A stretch of 64,000 nt of DNA from assembly GCA_021613535.1 (NCBI GenBank), contig CP075495.1, positions 10,044,001 through 10,108,000 on the forward strand, written 5' to 3'. This document shows positions 37,136-51,599 of the stretch, piece after piece (positions within the stretch are counted from its first letter, which is position 1; each line of letters opens with the position of its first letter). Below the pieces are notes generated by a model. It was not told the DNA's origin and ran no database searches. It saw nothing but the letters and a program-made list of their open reading frames with translations. Made by a program: the position numbers and the translations under genes. This DNA comes from Adineta vaga (taxonomy: Eukaryota > Rotifera).

Positions 37136-40100
37136 TTAAACAGTTGTCATCTTTAGTTCAATATCATTATTGTCATATGTACTGTTGAAATGATCATCGA
37201 AATCAATGGGCATAAAATCATCACTTGTACTAAGTGCTGTATATGTATATGTATTTGTTAACGCACGATTATGTTCCGTATTCGCACGTGTCGTTGAATC
37301 AATTGATGATGATGAATGAGAATATGTTGATGAAGCAAGAATAATAACTGGTTTGATATTTGGTATTGCTTTTAAACTTCTGTAATGATATGTTGTGGAA
37401 TTATTTTCATAGATATTTTTCGTTTCACATGGTAATGGTGTTGAACTATATTTTCCATTTGTTGATGAAGTGGAACTTTGAGAATGATATCGATTGGTTT
37501 TAATTAATGATAAAGCACGATTTTGTTTGGTTTTCTTTTGTATACAATCAATAAAACATAAAACCATCGTTAAGATAACGATAAACATTAGAATCGATGA
37601 ACCAATAAATACGGCAAACATTTGTTTACGTGTTGCTAGAGAAGCGATCGATGAAGGATATTGAAAAACAGGAGAATACATTGATGTTGATGGCGAAACA
37701 GAATATGCATGAGCCATTCGTTTACCTTGTTGAAATTCTTCAGTAACGAGACGCTAAAGATAGAAAAAAGAAATACATATTTCGAAAGGTCTTAAACGAA
37801 TAATAGATTTCTTCTTATATGATATGATTCAATGGAATAATTCTCATTCGTATAATTATTCTTTTACGAAAGAAAGAAAATGACGTCTTCCTATGGAATA
37901 ATTTAGGATATTATAGCACTCAATATAACTCATCTATATATTTATATCTAGTTGAATGTTATATGATTTCATTGAATAAATGAATAACCAAAGTAATTTT
38001 TATTTTCCTCTCTAAAAATATCTATTGAATAGATACTAATTTAGATATTTTCATCAGTATGTTTTTAAGAGCTCATTACACGAAACAATCTCTCTGTGCT
38101 ATGGTTAATGTGCCATCATGATACCTCGAAATTTAGAAATAGAAGATTTTTAGGAATCAAATTAACATTGAATCAATGAGTTTAACATCGTTTCCATTAA
38201 ACTGACAACTTACCAGGGATGTATCTTCATAATTATTATTTTTCACAATTGTAATCCAATCTGTTGTATTTGAACCGATAAAAAGGCGTAAAGTTTCGAC
38301 GATAAGACATGGTGTCGGTTGACCTTGATCACGTATTTGTACATGTAAAAGAATTAATGAATTGTCCACAATTATATTTGAATTTGTTTGAACACTCAAT
38401 GTTCCATTTAATGATAGATGAATATATTCTGGTGATGTTACAGGTGATAATTCAAATGTGACATTTCCATTCGAATCTTTATCATTATCGGTTGCAATTA
38501 AATGAATAAGAAAAAGTTTAGGTGTTAAATCTCGATTAATTATAATAAATGATGATTCAATATGTAATTGTGGACAATGATCATTTTCGTCGAGTATTTC
38601 AATTGATATTGAGAGATTTGTCGATTGTCGAGGATTACCATGATCAGATATAATTAAAAATAATGGATAGAATGAACGTATTTCACGATCGATTGAACCA
38701 TTTATTGAAATAGTTATAAATGTTATTGACTAGAAAACACAGAATCAAAATTAGAATTATTTATTTTCTTTTACGACGTATTACCTGAGAAATATTACTC
38801 TGTTGAGTAACTATTTCGAATGGAATATCAAAGAATGCCCAATGAGGATAGATACTAATTCGTCCATTTTGTTCATCTATATCATCATCACGACATGATA
38901 CTGTACCAATGACAGTTCCAATGGCACTATTTTCTCTAATTGACCAGGATATATTTTCGTGAATATCACATACAGGAGAATATTCATTTCGACTAATAAC
39001 TGTAAATTTGATTATCCCTTGAGATGATAATGATGGTGTACCTTTTTAAAATCAAAATAAATTCTTATATAACCTTCAATATTGCATAGATCTACTTTTT
39101 CAAATGTTAATAATGATCCTTTTCTTTTTTTTGTATCAAACGAGATTTAAAGGTTAATCTTTTTTTGCATACAAAGAATTCGACTCCTGTCATCCTTGTG
39201 ATATTCGAGAATTTTATTCATTTAATACAATTTTCTCATGTTAATTAATTCAAACATCTTTCTCAAAAAAAAAACAGTTGAATGACTCTTATGACATTTC
39301 ATGTTTTTTTCTTTTCTTTCGACTAATTATTCATTACTTCATTAAACATAAGTAAAATCATGTTTCATTTCATCGCGAAAGATTAACACGAAACTGACAT
39401 TCATAAGTAATATGAACTACCTTTATCTTTTGCTTCAACTTGTAATATATAAGTATCTTGTTGTTTTCGATCGAATTCGACCATTGCTCGAATAATTCCA
39501 CTTTTTGAATCCATTTGAAAGAGATTATCATCATTATTTATAATTGAATAAATAATTTCTCCATTCATACCTTGATCATAATCAATTGCTTGTAAATGAT
39601 AGATATCATAACCATTATTATTTGTTAATTTAACATGTTCATTGATAGTTGCTGACATATTATGTTCAGGAAATTTCGGTATATTATCATTTTCATCGAG
39701 AATAAAGATATTTATATTTATATACGTTGATTTTGATAAAGGTCGTCCATGATCAGTTGCTTCTAATGTAAAATTATATTTCTCAATCTGTTCACGATCG
39801 AGTAATTCTTTCGTACGTAATTCACCTGTATTTTCTGTTAAACGAATTAATTCAAATGGAATTAAAGATGTTTGAAGAAGTTTCCAAGTAATACGACCAT
39901 TATCACCGGTATCTCGATCGGTAATCGATAATGATAATACAAGTGAATTAATCGATATTGATTCATTTAAGAAAATGTCAACTGAATTATTAGATGAATT
40001 TTTTATACTATTCGGATATATATCAATTATGGGTGAATTATCATTTTCATCTAATATATGAATTAATACTCTAGAAGAAATATAAAAAATCGATTGAGTC

Positions 40101-41173
40101 ATATTATATTGATGATACTTACATGCAAAAATCTGTTTTATAACCTTCACCTCGATCTCTTGCTTCAATTTCTAGTCGATGTGTTGCTTTACTTTCATAA
40201 TCTAGAGAAGATTTAATACGAATATCACCAGTGATTTGATCAATTTCAAATGAATTATCTTGATTAATTAAATAATAATTAATTTCACTATTAATTCCTT
40301 CGTCATCATCCGTTGCATGTACATGACTCACAATTGAACCAATCTGTAATGTTTCACTTACATTATTTAGAATATAAATTGGTTGATCAAATTTTGGTGC
40401 ACAATCATTAATATCATCGATTATAATCGAAACATGTAATACACCTGTATGATTACTACCATCACGAGCAATAATATCGAATTGATATGATGAAATCAAT
40501 TCACGATCAAGTTTTTGTTCAACAACAAGTGACAAATCACTACGTAATAGATCATAACGAAGAGAAAATGGAAGTGCTGTTGTTGAAACAATTGAATAAC
40601 CTTTAATATATATAAAACAAACTAATCGATAGTCTTAATGGATTGGTTGTACTTACCAATAATACTATTATTTCCTTGATCTTGATCTACAGCTGCTTCT
40701 AATTTAATCATTGCACCTATTTGTGCATGTTCAACAATAGTTAAATTCAATCGATTATTGGTAAATGTTGGTTTATGATCGTTTCGATCGAGAATTCGTA
40801 TAGTAATCAATTCAATATTGAATTGTTCACTATTAATAAGAATTTCTAATTCTAAATCACACCATGTATCACAACGACAACGACGTAATCGACATAGTTC
40901 ATCTCGATCGATTTCTTTTTGTATTGTTAGAATTCCACGTGTCGAATGATTAATTATGAAATACATATAAGGAAATTCATCACGTTTAGCTAAACTAAAA
41001 TCCACATTAATACTATCCGAGAAATTTTTTGGAAAGAATAAGCGTCGAAGATTGATCACTTCGGTTTGAACAGGTGATTTTTCTTTTGTACGAATAAGAA
41101 AACGATCATCTTGTTGACACTTACAACAAGAGAACATTATTAATATGAAGAAAATAATAATAAACGAAGGCAT
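37136..41173 (-). CDS. Protocadherin-like adhesion protein
   Basis: A multi-exon gene. Exon 1 (41173-40657) begins with a signal peptide (MPSFIIIFFILIMFSCCKC). Cadherin repeats follow, marked by inter-repeat calcium motifs in order: DRNDHKP, DINDCAP, DENDNSP, DENDNIP and DENDHCP. Repeat cores include RELISSYQFDIIARDGSNH and REQIEKYNFTLEATDHGRP. The next-to-last linker is degenerate (RNEYSP), so about six or seven repeats are present. An intron of about 350 nt lies around 39400-39050 and one of 460 nt at 38213-37754. The last exon has a membrane helix (FAVFIGSSILMFIVILTMVL) and a Ser/Thr/Tyr-rich cytoplasmic tail of about 130 residues ending LKMTTV. Protocadherins mediate calcium-dependent cell contact. 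No known cytoplasmic signalling motif was recognised. Confidence 0.85.
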
Positions 41174-42734
41174 GGCATGATGAAAAGGGAGAGAAATATA
41201 TCAATAAAGTTTCATTTGAATCATGTCATTCTAAAAATGTAGAAATATAAAACAAATGAATATTATTATTTAATAGATTAGGAAATAGTTAAATAGATAT
41301 GTTTATATGTTTTAGAACGATCGGATTACAAAGAATGAAATATTATTGTTCAGATAATCATTGCATCCTTAAGGAAATAACATGTCTAAGTTAAATGACG
41401 AGACAACCAATTCAAGTCATTTGTAATATGAGAGGGAACTATTAGGAAAGAAAAGTTAGCAATATAGAGAATAAATGATGTCGTGACAATTAAAAACATT
41501 TGATAATATGCCTTGTGGCATAAAGTGCCTGTCACTTGTCTTCTTTCGAACTTTAATTGAGAACAAAAGAACAACGAATCAATAATAAGTAATTGTATTG
41601 TATGAGAAGTACAGATACGAGATGATTTAGTTCTTTTGAACAGATATACCATTATCTAATATATAAATCTCTAGTTTGATTAAAAAAAGATGTAGAAAAG
41701 GATCAAGATATATATGTAAGAGAAGATGTTGTTACTATATACATTTATTTGCCTCAATATGACCTACAAATATCCTCACACTTTTAATCAATTTTCTTTT
41801 TTCTCTCTCTCATTCTCTCATCATAAAATAAGATGCCGCCAATACGAGCATCGTTTCTCATATCTTCTTTCGTGTAATTGCACTCGACACCATCCCCATT
41901 AATGCACCGTTCATTGTCATTGAAGCAAATTGACTTCAGGCCTGACTCGCATCTCGAAACTATACATATGAATGTCTCGTGCTCAATATATAAAGTGTTC
42001 TATGTTTATCTATGCAATACCTTACGTCGACATAATGATAATGGAATCCGTACGATAGCACTTATTCTTCATTTATTGAAAAAATCAACTTTCTTTGTCT
42101 TGACTAGAAATAATGTTAGAGGCTATCACCTACCCTTACTTGTTAGCTCTTCTTGTCTTTGTTTTATCAGTATAAAGAACAAAAAAGAAAAGAAAACAAA
42201 TAAACAAATACTTGATCAGTCAGTACTGACAGATGTTCAGTTGCATGTCACATCGATGTGATCAATTCATTTGCTAGTAGGAGAGAAAAAAACGGAATTT
42301 CAAGAGTTTGCCTATGTTTATCTTTCGTTATTTCTCTTTCCGTGTTTGTAATGTTACAGTACAAGCACATGAATTAAATATGTAGAAAGACAAGGTAAAG
42401 AACGACGAAGAAGAGAGACAAGAGTTTTTCCTTGCATTATTTATCATCTATTCTAACTGTCATATTCAAGACGACGTCCTTGTCAAAATGGACAAGAGAT
42501 TTTTTCTTCTTGCTTATCTATAGATGGATAATGAAGAATGATGTCATCAGTAATTTTAAACATTTGACTTACTTCAATCGAAGACTTAACGGTCTGTTCA
42601 TTATTCTCAGCATTTAGTTACACATTTACCTCAAACTTAAAGAAGATGATGAAGACGAAGACGAAGAAGAGGAAGAAGAAGAAAAAGAGGAGGTCAATCG
42701 ATCCAATATGTTGTACTTCATTCTGTTTCTCTCG

Positions 42735-42750
42735 TTCTCTCTCTCTCTCT
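42735..42750. repeat. (CT)n tract
   Basis: CT dinucleotide run inside a pyrimidine-rich stretch, just after a GAA/GAG-rich purine stretch (42643-42692). Confidence 0.7.
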
Positions 42751-43696
42751 GTCTTCCTCTTTTCACTGTTTTATTCTTTCTGGTCACTTGAAACATCTAT
42801 GAATAATAATCATCATTGTAAAACTAACGAGAGAGTGAACAAATACTGATAGAAATTAAATATTAATCAATAACATCTTCTAACCGTTTGTTGAGTCGTT
42901 GAATTGAATATATAGTCATACCAATGTCTTCGGGGATTTAAAATTCTCAATGAGGGTCAACAATGAACAAGAAAACTGTCTTGTTCTTCCATTTTCTTTC
43001 TTTTCTTTTATTGACTATCCACATCAATATATAATCGCTATACTCGTCGTGTGGAAGAAAGAAAAGGTGTACGACGTGTGTAAGCAAGAACATCTTTACA
43101 TTTTATATCGTACTCATACTTTCAACACGATAGCATGATGGTCAGTTCAATTAAAAACTTGCGTACTTTCTCTTTTTATTCATTCATTTCTTTTGATGTA
43201 TATTCGATTAAACTATTTTATATCATTGATTGTCTACAGAAAAAAGAAAACGTGTTGATGACGATTTTATTCTCGAAGATGTTACAAATTGTCGCTTATG
43301 TCCCTACTTTATTTTTCTAACACTATTTAATCTTGCTGTTCGTACACACATATTTGAGTCATATTAATGTAACTACTGATCATATCTATCGCAGAGAAAA
43401 AAAAGCCAAATATGTACATGATGATAGAGAAGTGTTGATGATGTTCTAATTCTACCTAATTATTCAAAGGAAAAGAAAATAAACTCGAACAACTGACTTT
43501 AATTTGGTCTGTCGATGTCTATACACATGAAGCAATTAGTGTTACTGTATTTAAGCTATGCCTGATGTCGATATTCAATCAAGATCATCTCATATGTGCG
43601 TGCATGTAAAAGAAGATGACAAGTCTATTATTGGTCTCCTCCCTTCTCCATCAGAAACAGAAGCAGCAGCAGTAATAACGATTACTTTGTGAGCAT

Positions 43697-43724
43697 ATGA
43701 TGATGATGATGATGATGACGATGA
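43697..43724. repeat. (GAT)n microsatellite
   Basis: ATG/GAT trinucleotide run with one interruption. Confidence 0.8.
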
Positions 43725-44806
43725 TCATGGTGATGCAATCGATCGTCTTAACGAGAAGATTACCTGCACGCACGCTTACTCAATTGATTCAGTAGTCAAA
43801 ACAAAAGCAATCGAAGTTCGTCTTCTTTTTCTTTTATTCTCTTCTATATTTTATTTGTTTACGTTCGTGAATAGTTATTCTGACTAGTCACTAATCGTTT
43901 TCAAGTTTAGTCACGACTACAATGTCTGTTTTGGATGACTGACAAGCAAAAAGAAAACATACTCGATATCATCATTTGACGTGACCTGAGATAGACAATA
44001 AAAGAATATAAAAAGAAATGAAAGAAATAAGAATCAACAACTTCCGTTGAACACTCTCTACTCTCTAAACTATGTAGATAGAAAAAGCTAAGAAAATTTC
44101 ATTAGTCCCATTGCTTGCTATTGTCGCCCGATGTCGATGACATCGGCAACTTAGTTGAAAAAGTTCAATTAATCGATTCAATTTCCATCTGATTACGATC
44201 GATGTTCCCATCAGAAATCGATTTAATCAATAAAAATCTGATGTTTTTTGTTCTCAAAGGAAAACTCTCTTATCTTTAAGATTCACTCTTCTATGTATCA
44301 TCTATTGTCATGTTCAGTCAGTCAGTCAGTTCAATATAACAAATAATAAGAGAATGACAACAGCTGAACGCTGCTGTTACACATTTAGATGTCATAAGAC
44401 AGATAATAAAAGAAGAAGAAGAAGAAGAGAGAATGATGAAATGAAGCAAAATAATATAGACCGGTGTATTATTCATAGTTATGTTAACAGATCAAGATAT
44501 TTTATTTGTACTTACTGTGTATATACACCCTGGGGATAGATGATGTTTTTCTTATTGAAGAAGAAAAAAATGATGATGTAGATAGGATATCAGAATTGTT
44601 GGATATGTCAATCTTCTTTTTTCTTCATCTCAACTTGTTTTGTTGATAGTTATGAAGAGAGTTGTATGTATGTTCAATTAGAATAGGAGTGCGAACACGA
44701 GAATAAGAGAACATTACTATTCTTCTCCCTCTTCTTCGTCTTCTCTTCTTCGTGTTCTTTTTTCTCCTTCACATCTTTTTCCCTATCTCTCAAGTACTAT
44801 CGATCT

Positions 44807-44835
44807 TGATGATGATGATGATGATGGTGATGATG
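44807..44835. repeat. (GAT)n microsatellite
   Basis: GAT run with a GGT interruption near its right end. Confidence 0.8.
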
Positions 44836-47800
44836 TAATCTTTTTCAAACGTTATTTCCAGACATGGTCATGGTTCAATTGAGAATTGGAAGAAAAAAGA
44901 AACTATTTTGTGATCAATCTTCTTCTTTTTCCTATATCTACAGAGACTTCGTGCATTATATATTTATATCCATACTTTTATACGAGTTTCTTATTCTCTT
45001 CAAATCTTAATTCAATTTTTAAAAGAAGCAATCATCATTATCATTATCATTGACTAAATCTCTTGAGACATGCAACATGGATAATAACAATATTGCGATG
45101 ATTATTAGACATTGACATAACAATACCAAGGACAAACATAGAAAAACGACTGATGAATCATTTTTTCTCTTATTATGGTTTTACTTTGATGATCATCGTT
45201 AGAAAAAGTTTTTGTTTTAAAGTTAATCAACTGATATGAAAGAATAATCAATAGTTCATTGAATGATTTTGATTGTGAGAGAGGTGAAGCTAATACTCAG
45301 GAAATTTGTTAACCATAATAAAGAGAAAAAGTGCACGTCTACTGGTCATTGCGTGTAGACACCAGATCTATTGTCTTGAAGATTAATACAAGACTAATTA
45401 CTAAATGATTGCTATTGTTTTCATTAGCTCTCAATTAATTATCGATGGATAGAAGAAAAAAGAAAGGAAACTTGTTGATGTCCATCATTTTTCAATAGGT
45501 AGTTTCATTCTTTTTCATTATGGAAGAAAAAAAATTATTCAATCATTTGTCAATTTAGATTCAATGATGATAAAGAACAAAACGAACATGAAGACAATAT
45601 ATCACTGTCAAACTATTTCGTATTGAATGGCAATTGCATCTGTTATGTCCTCGAAATCATGATTAGTTCGTTGATATATACTCCAATGAACAATGACAAT
45701 AGCAGACAACGAGAAGAAATGTCAATATGACAAAATTATTTCATCAGAGCGAAACGATTATGAGAAAAAGTTATCTAACAAAAGATAGGTTCTGAAATTT
45801 TGTTCAGATTGTTAATATAAATCTTTTTCGTCTTCTTTGAATTTGTTTTTCTCTGAGAAAAACCTTGGTTAGTCATTCAGCTGTAAAATCCGTTTTCTTT
45901 GAAGATAATATTGATCAAAGCAAAATGTCTAAGATAACCATGGTTAATCCTCAAAACAGCAAATGAATAGAAAAAACCCATCCATCTACATGCAAACTTG
46001 TAATAAGCTTATGATCTATATTTATATTATGATACATTTGAGTAGAGATTTTCGTCGAGTTAATCGATCAACTGAATGCATTTATTCTGTTGATTTGGTT
46101 AGATAAATATTTTCTTTCTCTATATACCAACTATGCAATATCTTCATTAATCCAAACGATATTTAACCTTCATTATATCTGATACCTTGAATTCAAAGGA
46201 GAAAATTATTAGAAGAAATCTTCATCAATAGATTTCTACTCGATAACTGATGTTTCAATAACAAACGCGTGTAGATTGTTTATATAGAAACAATCAATGT
46301 GACTTGAGCGAGAATATTCTATAAAGAAAAGAAAAACATTGATTGTAATCTAGACAAAACTTGAATAATGACTGTCGATTAGTTTCGAAACAGATTGATG
46401 ATCAATTGCAGGCAGTAACTTATGAAAGTAGATCAATACTAATATACGTTTATTATTTTTAGATAAACATATGATTCTTTTCGTAAAAGTCATCGATCAT
46501 AGCAAGTCATATTTTATTTACAGATTTTATTTTTTGTTATATATTTAGAAAATAACATGTCTCGTTGCCAATGATGTCCGATGATCAATCGTAAGCTCAT
46601 GAAATACATAGAAGAATCTCATCTGAAGGATGAATAAGAACGTACGTTTAAAATAAACATCGACGTCAGACTATTGTTCGCATCTATAGAATTAGTAATG
46701 TCAGAGGTGGGCAGAACATTGACTCAGAAAAGTTCCTATTAAATCTAGAGCAAACTCATAATATGATTTCACAAATTTGAATAACAAAAAACAGCCGTCA
46801 GTTGTATGCATGGCCGCTGTTCGTTCTGTTTTTGTAATGAATAAATAAATTCCTTCTCTCATTTTGTCGATAACATGAATTCTGGAAATAAATAGATTCC
46901 AACAGATGTTAATGTAAAATATCATAATCTTTCTAATCAAGAATGACTCAGATCATAGTTATGAAACATCCAACAATGCTATTTTTATTAAAGTGATTTA
47001 TTAGTAGATCATGCATGATTAGAATATTCTGTAAAAAATGAATCCATTAAGTGTATGTGTGGAAATATCCTAACGTCATCACTCAACGTATACTCTCAAG
47101 AATGAGGGTGTGAATATCAGAGACAAAGTTTCGTAAATTTCCCCACCTGCACAGTTTTATTAATTCTAATTGCAAGAATACATTAGCAGTTGATGATGCT
47201 TGAGTGAAGTTATAGAATAAGTGCATACATGTCGATATAGTCAGAATTTTCAGATAGAACATATAGAAGAAAGGGACATTTACAGTTGACAGTGGTAATA
47301 TAAAAGTACATTCGTTATTGTTGTTCTTTCTATTATCATTCTATAAAGCAAACTCATCTACCAAATTGTGATCAATGAAAATATTTATTCTTATAGTATA
47401 AGGCTATGTGTTAAACACAATAAATCACTATTGTTCGTGTGCAAACCTAAATGAATAGAATATATAGTTGTATATCTTGAATTTATCCAAAGAGAAACTA
47501 CTGAAAGATTCACATGTAAAAATAATATTTACTGACTGAACTGGAATGATGTAACCACTATTTTAAAAATTAAATTAACTGAATTTTGTGAAGAATGATA
47601 GTATGAAAATATTCGTTATGTATCGAATGACTTATTAAACAATAAAACAAATTTCGTATCCATACACGTCAAACTATATATGATAGCATTGGAAAGTTAA
47701 CTAATATATTGTGCTTTGTGCTAATTATAGTTAGAGACGAATGTAGAAATGGTAAAATCATGACTGTAAATGAATTGATATTGTTAATAAATTTTTATAT

Positions 47801-48340
47801 TTGAGGCATCAATCTTTATTAAGAAATATAAATATAGATTTTCGAGTGGAAACTTATTCGTTGCCTTAAACATAATATTTTTACGTCATTTAATTAAAAA
47901 CAAACAGACTCAATATAATGCGATGTGAACAAATGTAGTATGTCGACATTTCTACAATCAGTTGAATTTATAGTTAAGATTTATTCGTACGAATTCATTC
48001 AATCATGGAAATAAGTTCATATAAGAATGAAAAAACTAAGTGTTTTCTAATTGGATTTTACTTTAATCTCGACACTTTTCATTAGTCTTGAAATCAGATG
48101 AATATTGTGGATAGATGGGAACTGTCTTTTGGTTCTTTTATTTGATAAATCCTATTAGACTTTAACTGATATTTCAATATAATTAAAAGCAATGTCAAAT
48201 AAATTTAACAGCATTCATCGATTTATTTCCTTTATTGATATTCGAACGAAAAAAATAGAATCTATTAAATATTTGAAATAACAACGTATGACATACATTA
48301 GAGTACGTTGATGTACTTAGAAGTAAATCAAACGATAATT

Positions 48341-48757
48341 TCAATGTTGAAATCGCTTTTCTTGTCGAAATTTTAATCGTCGAAAAAATTCATTTGGGAA
48401 TAAATCGTTAATATTGTCGCTTGCGTCAAACACCGAAGAGATCTCGTCATGACTGCGTCGACTACGCCATCGGCCAAGGATAAGATGATATTCATGAAGC
48501 TAAGAAATAACAAAATAATTAGTAAAAAGAAATCATAAAAGTAATCGAAATACTTTTTGTAAATAACGTCTTAATTCTTCTTTTGTGTGAAAAACTTCTG
48601 GACGAGTCGGTGGTGCTGAAAATATGAAAGTCATATTTTATCATAAATATTTAATTATTTATCGAAACTAACGTGGCACATTGGATAAGATTGCTTGAGC
48701 AAAACTGAAAAATACAATCATTAATATGAGATATAGAATCGTCATTTTGATACTCAT
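48341..48757 (-). CDS. Neuropeptide F / Y-family prepropeptide, divergent C terminus
   Basis: Three short exons: 48757-48673, 48615-48554 and 48499-48341. They join in correct phases and give 101 residues. Residues 1-22 form a signal peptide (MSIKMTILYLILMIVFFSFA then QA). The mature region starts near ILSNV and reads PPPPTRPEVFHTKEELRRYL then QKLHEYHLILGRWRSRR. This is the NPF/NPY fold pattern: poly-Pro arm, RPE-F, EELRRYL amphipathic helix, L-x-EY-x-LI, then GR. Mollusc and flatworm NPF have GRPRFG-KR at this point. Here it is GRWR-S-RR, so the RF-amide and the amidation Gly are missing. RR at the end of RSRR is the likely convertase site. A 34-residue C-terminal flank with a second basic stretch (FFRRLKFRQEKRFQH) follows, as in NPY-type precursors. 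NPF peptides act through rhodopsin-type receptors in feeding and related behaviour. Confidence 0.75.
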
Positions 48758-49044
48758 GATGTTGATATTATCTAGAAGAAGGAACTTGAATTCTTAATAC
48801 CTTCACATTATTTATCGTACGTGCTGGTAAGCAATGTTAACTAAAGGATAATATGAAGAAAAACGTAGTCTTATATAGACAGATGACTTCAATAAACCAT
48901 CGGAGTTTACGTTAAGAAAAGCATATATTATTAAAAAATAATCTCGGAGAAAAGTAGAAGAATTGTTTCCATGCGGAATTACCTGATAGCATTATGCCGA
49001 ATACTTTCAAACTACGATAAAAATGTCTTTATAAATATACACAC

Positions 49045-49178
49045 CTAGTTTCCAATTCTTGAACAGATGGTTTCTGTGTATGATAAATATCGAGGGGAGA
49101 AAGAGGCGTAAACATATGATCTTCGTTAAAAGTACATAATGTTTTTTGACCTCCATGTACATAATGATTTCGCGCTGT
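49045..49178 (-). other. Orphan exon-like island
   Basis: A 134-nt segment bounded by a good acceptor (cttttag before 49178) and a donor (gtgtgt after 49045). One frame reads TARNHYVHGGQKTLCTFNED then HMFTPLSPLD without stops, and a second frame is also open. It lies 288 nt upstream of the neuropeptide start on the same strand. It could be a 5' untranslated exon of that gene, an exon of an unseen gene, or chance. Confidence 0.3.
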
Positions 49179-51599
49179 CTAAAAGTTTTATTATCAAGAT
49201 ATTCTTAAAAATAATGCACTCTTATTTTTACATATAAATAAATATATTCGGTTGAATAAAACTCTTTCCGTGCTGCGTTTTCTCATCTAAAAAAGTATTT
49301 TATTCGCCTTGCTAGATAATCGTTCTAACTAAAAAGACAAAGAAGGAAAAGTCAGATTTAGTTTACCGTTCTACCGTTAAATAGATGTTTTAATGTGTCA
49401 AATAAAATGACAGAATTATCTGACAAGAAATTAGAAATTTACTCATGAGAAAAAAAACGCTGTATTTATTTCTTTCTGTCATAATCTAGATGATGAAAGG
49501 ATGAGTTATCAAATGAAAACAAAAAAGACTTCATTATTTATTCCTTGGAGCTTTTCTTTTTCTCTTTGGTAATCATTGTTTGTAAGAAAATTGAGTGTAA
49601 AACCTCCCGTAACTACAATTTATATTGATTATTCAAATCGAACAACTATCTATATATAGATGCATTGGTAAAGAAACAATGGAGGGAAACTCAACTAGTT
49701 CTCATTTGAATATTGTTTTCTATTTTGAAACAATATCCTCGAAATAAATTATGCAACACCTCTGAATAAGATGTCTTTAGATCATATTGACATTAATATA
49801 TCAATTAAACGTTTGCGAAGTTTTCTTCTGGAAATGGAAATAATTACAATTAATCCTTATATTTCTAAATGAACAGATAGAAAACTAATCGATAATGAAT
49901 AACGGATATGAATATGACATATATAGGGATATAAAAATGAAATGTTTTGACTCTTTCTCTTTTTTGAATTAAATCATTTGATTTTGACAAGAAAAGACAA
50001 CACTCTCACGTGAAGATAAAATGATTAGAATTAATTATCTTACATTTCATTAAGAAGTCATTTGGAAAATAGCAAAAAAGATGTTCAGAGAGATTCTTCA
50101 TCTAAGCAGCTTTATGCTCGTTCGAAAGTAATACAATTTTATTTAATAAAATTTTCAAAAAAAAGATGAAATTTCATTGAAAAATAGATTATGAAGCTTA
50201 TAAAATCTTTCTACGCAATAGAATGGTCTGCTCGACATTTAATAATATTTATTACACATGATATAAACATTGTTTTGAGAAGACTTTATTCTAAAGTGAT
50301 ATCTTTAATCTTACATTTTTGACATCAATTTCTAGAGATGCCTTCAAAGAAAGTCACATTATATTTCTCGAAAAGTTCATAACTAATCTTTTGTACTATT
50401 AGTTTTAACAATAACTCTACTTAATTTCTTTTTTTTTTCTATAAAGATTAATTACTTTGTCACACAAATTATCAAGATAATCGAAATCTTGATTGCATGA
50501 CTTTTTCGATTTAAAAACATTATGAAATCAGAATCTGTTTTAAAATACATCTTATAATCCATATGATAAGATATCGATGAGATGTACCTATAGACTGTAA
50601 AAAGATTAATTTACCATGAATGTCACGTGAAATATCATTTCCGCAAGAGAAGATCAAAGAAAAAGAAACTAATTGTAAATATAACTAAATAATCATTAGC
50701 AATTTAAAAACTTATTTTCTATTCTATATTACTTATTCACTTACATGATTGATGAAATCAGACTCTTTGATTGTACCTAAAGATAGTTCTAGATTAGTCG
50801 TATGTTCTTTTGAAATCATAATAAAGATACTTTTTGTTATTGTCTCTAGAGAATGTTAATAATGAATCTCTATCTTTCTAGAGAAAAAAAAGAGAAGATA
50901 ATATTAATTAGTTTCTGTTTTGACAAGCTTATTATAATTTATATATGACTATTTGTCGATGTAGATTGAAAATGTAAAATAAATACAGACTGACTTCCTT
51001 TGTTTTACGATAAATAACTATAAGATAAAGTAAAACGAAGGAAAATATTTCCTATAGACATTCAAACTGACATCCAGCATACAAGTCTGATACTGATATG
51101 TAAAAGGTAATTATATCACTTCCAGTTTTCTTTAATTTAGTTTTTCTTCAAGATAAATATGAATATATGTATTTATTGTTTTGTTTTGATTTGATTTATT
51201 ACGAATTCTCCACAGAATGAAGAATATGGAAATTATAAGTGATATCTTTGAAAATTCATTTCTTGTCGACAATTGTAGAAAAAGTCTCTTGAGAATTTTT
51301 CATAACATATGCCAGATTGTTCCTTGTGTTGAAATGTATCGAATTTATTTCAGACTTATAGACGTATACCTCTAATTTGAACTCTTTTTTTCTCGAATGA
51401 CTAACTAGAGGTTTAGTACATTTACATATTTAAGATAATTTATCAAGAATGTCAAGTTCATGACTGTAAATTCTCATCTTACAGATGTTCTTGTTTTTGA
51501 ATTCTAAATATTAAAAGTTTTGATTATTTTTACGTTCAGTTATTTGTTTTGTTGATTCATCATTATGTAATGGTGCATAACTAAAAATCATCTGATATT

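Larger units (their letters stand above)
41174..48340. other. Gene-poor 7.2-kb stretch rich in simple repeats
   Basis: Only short, low-complexity or unsupported ORFs occur. Simple tracts are frequent: GAA/GAG-rich (42643-42692), CT-rich (42735-42750), GAT repeats (43697-43724 and 44807-44835) and CAGT repeats (44318-44332). A small palindrome, CCGATGTC-GAT-GACATCGG, sits at about 44129-44147. Flanking genes are the protocadherin (start at 41173, so this is its upstream region) and the neuropeptide precursor (its 3' side). Regulatory content is plausible but cannot be shown here. Confidence 0.5.

Noticed and set aside
42646-42849. Lys/Arg-rich then Ser-rich ORF
   Set aside because: It is translation of a GAA/GAG-rich and CT-rich simple repeat, not a gene.
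44129-44147. Palindrome CCGATGTC-GAT-GACATCGG
   Set aside because: It is too short and isolated to assign a function; no flanking signature was found.
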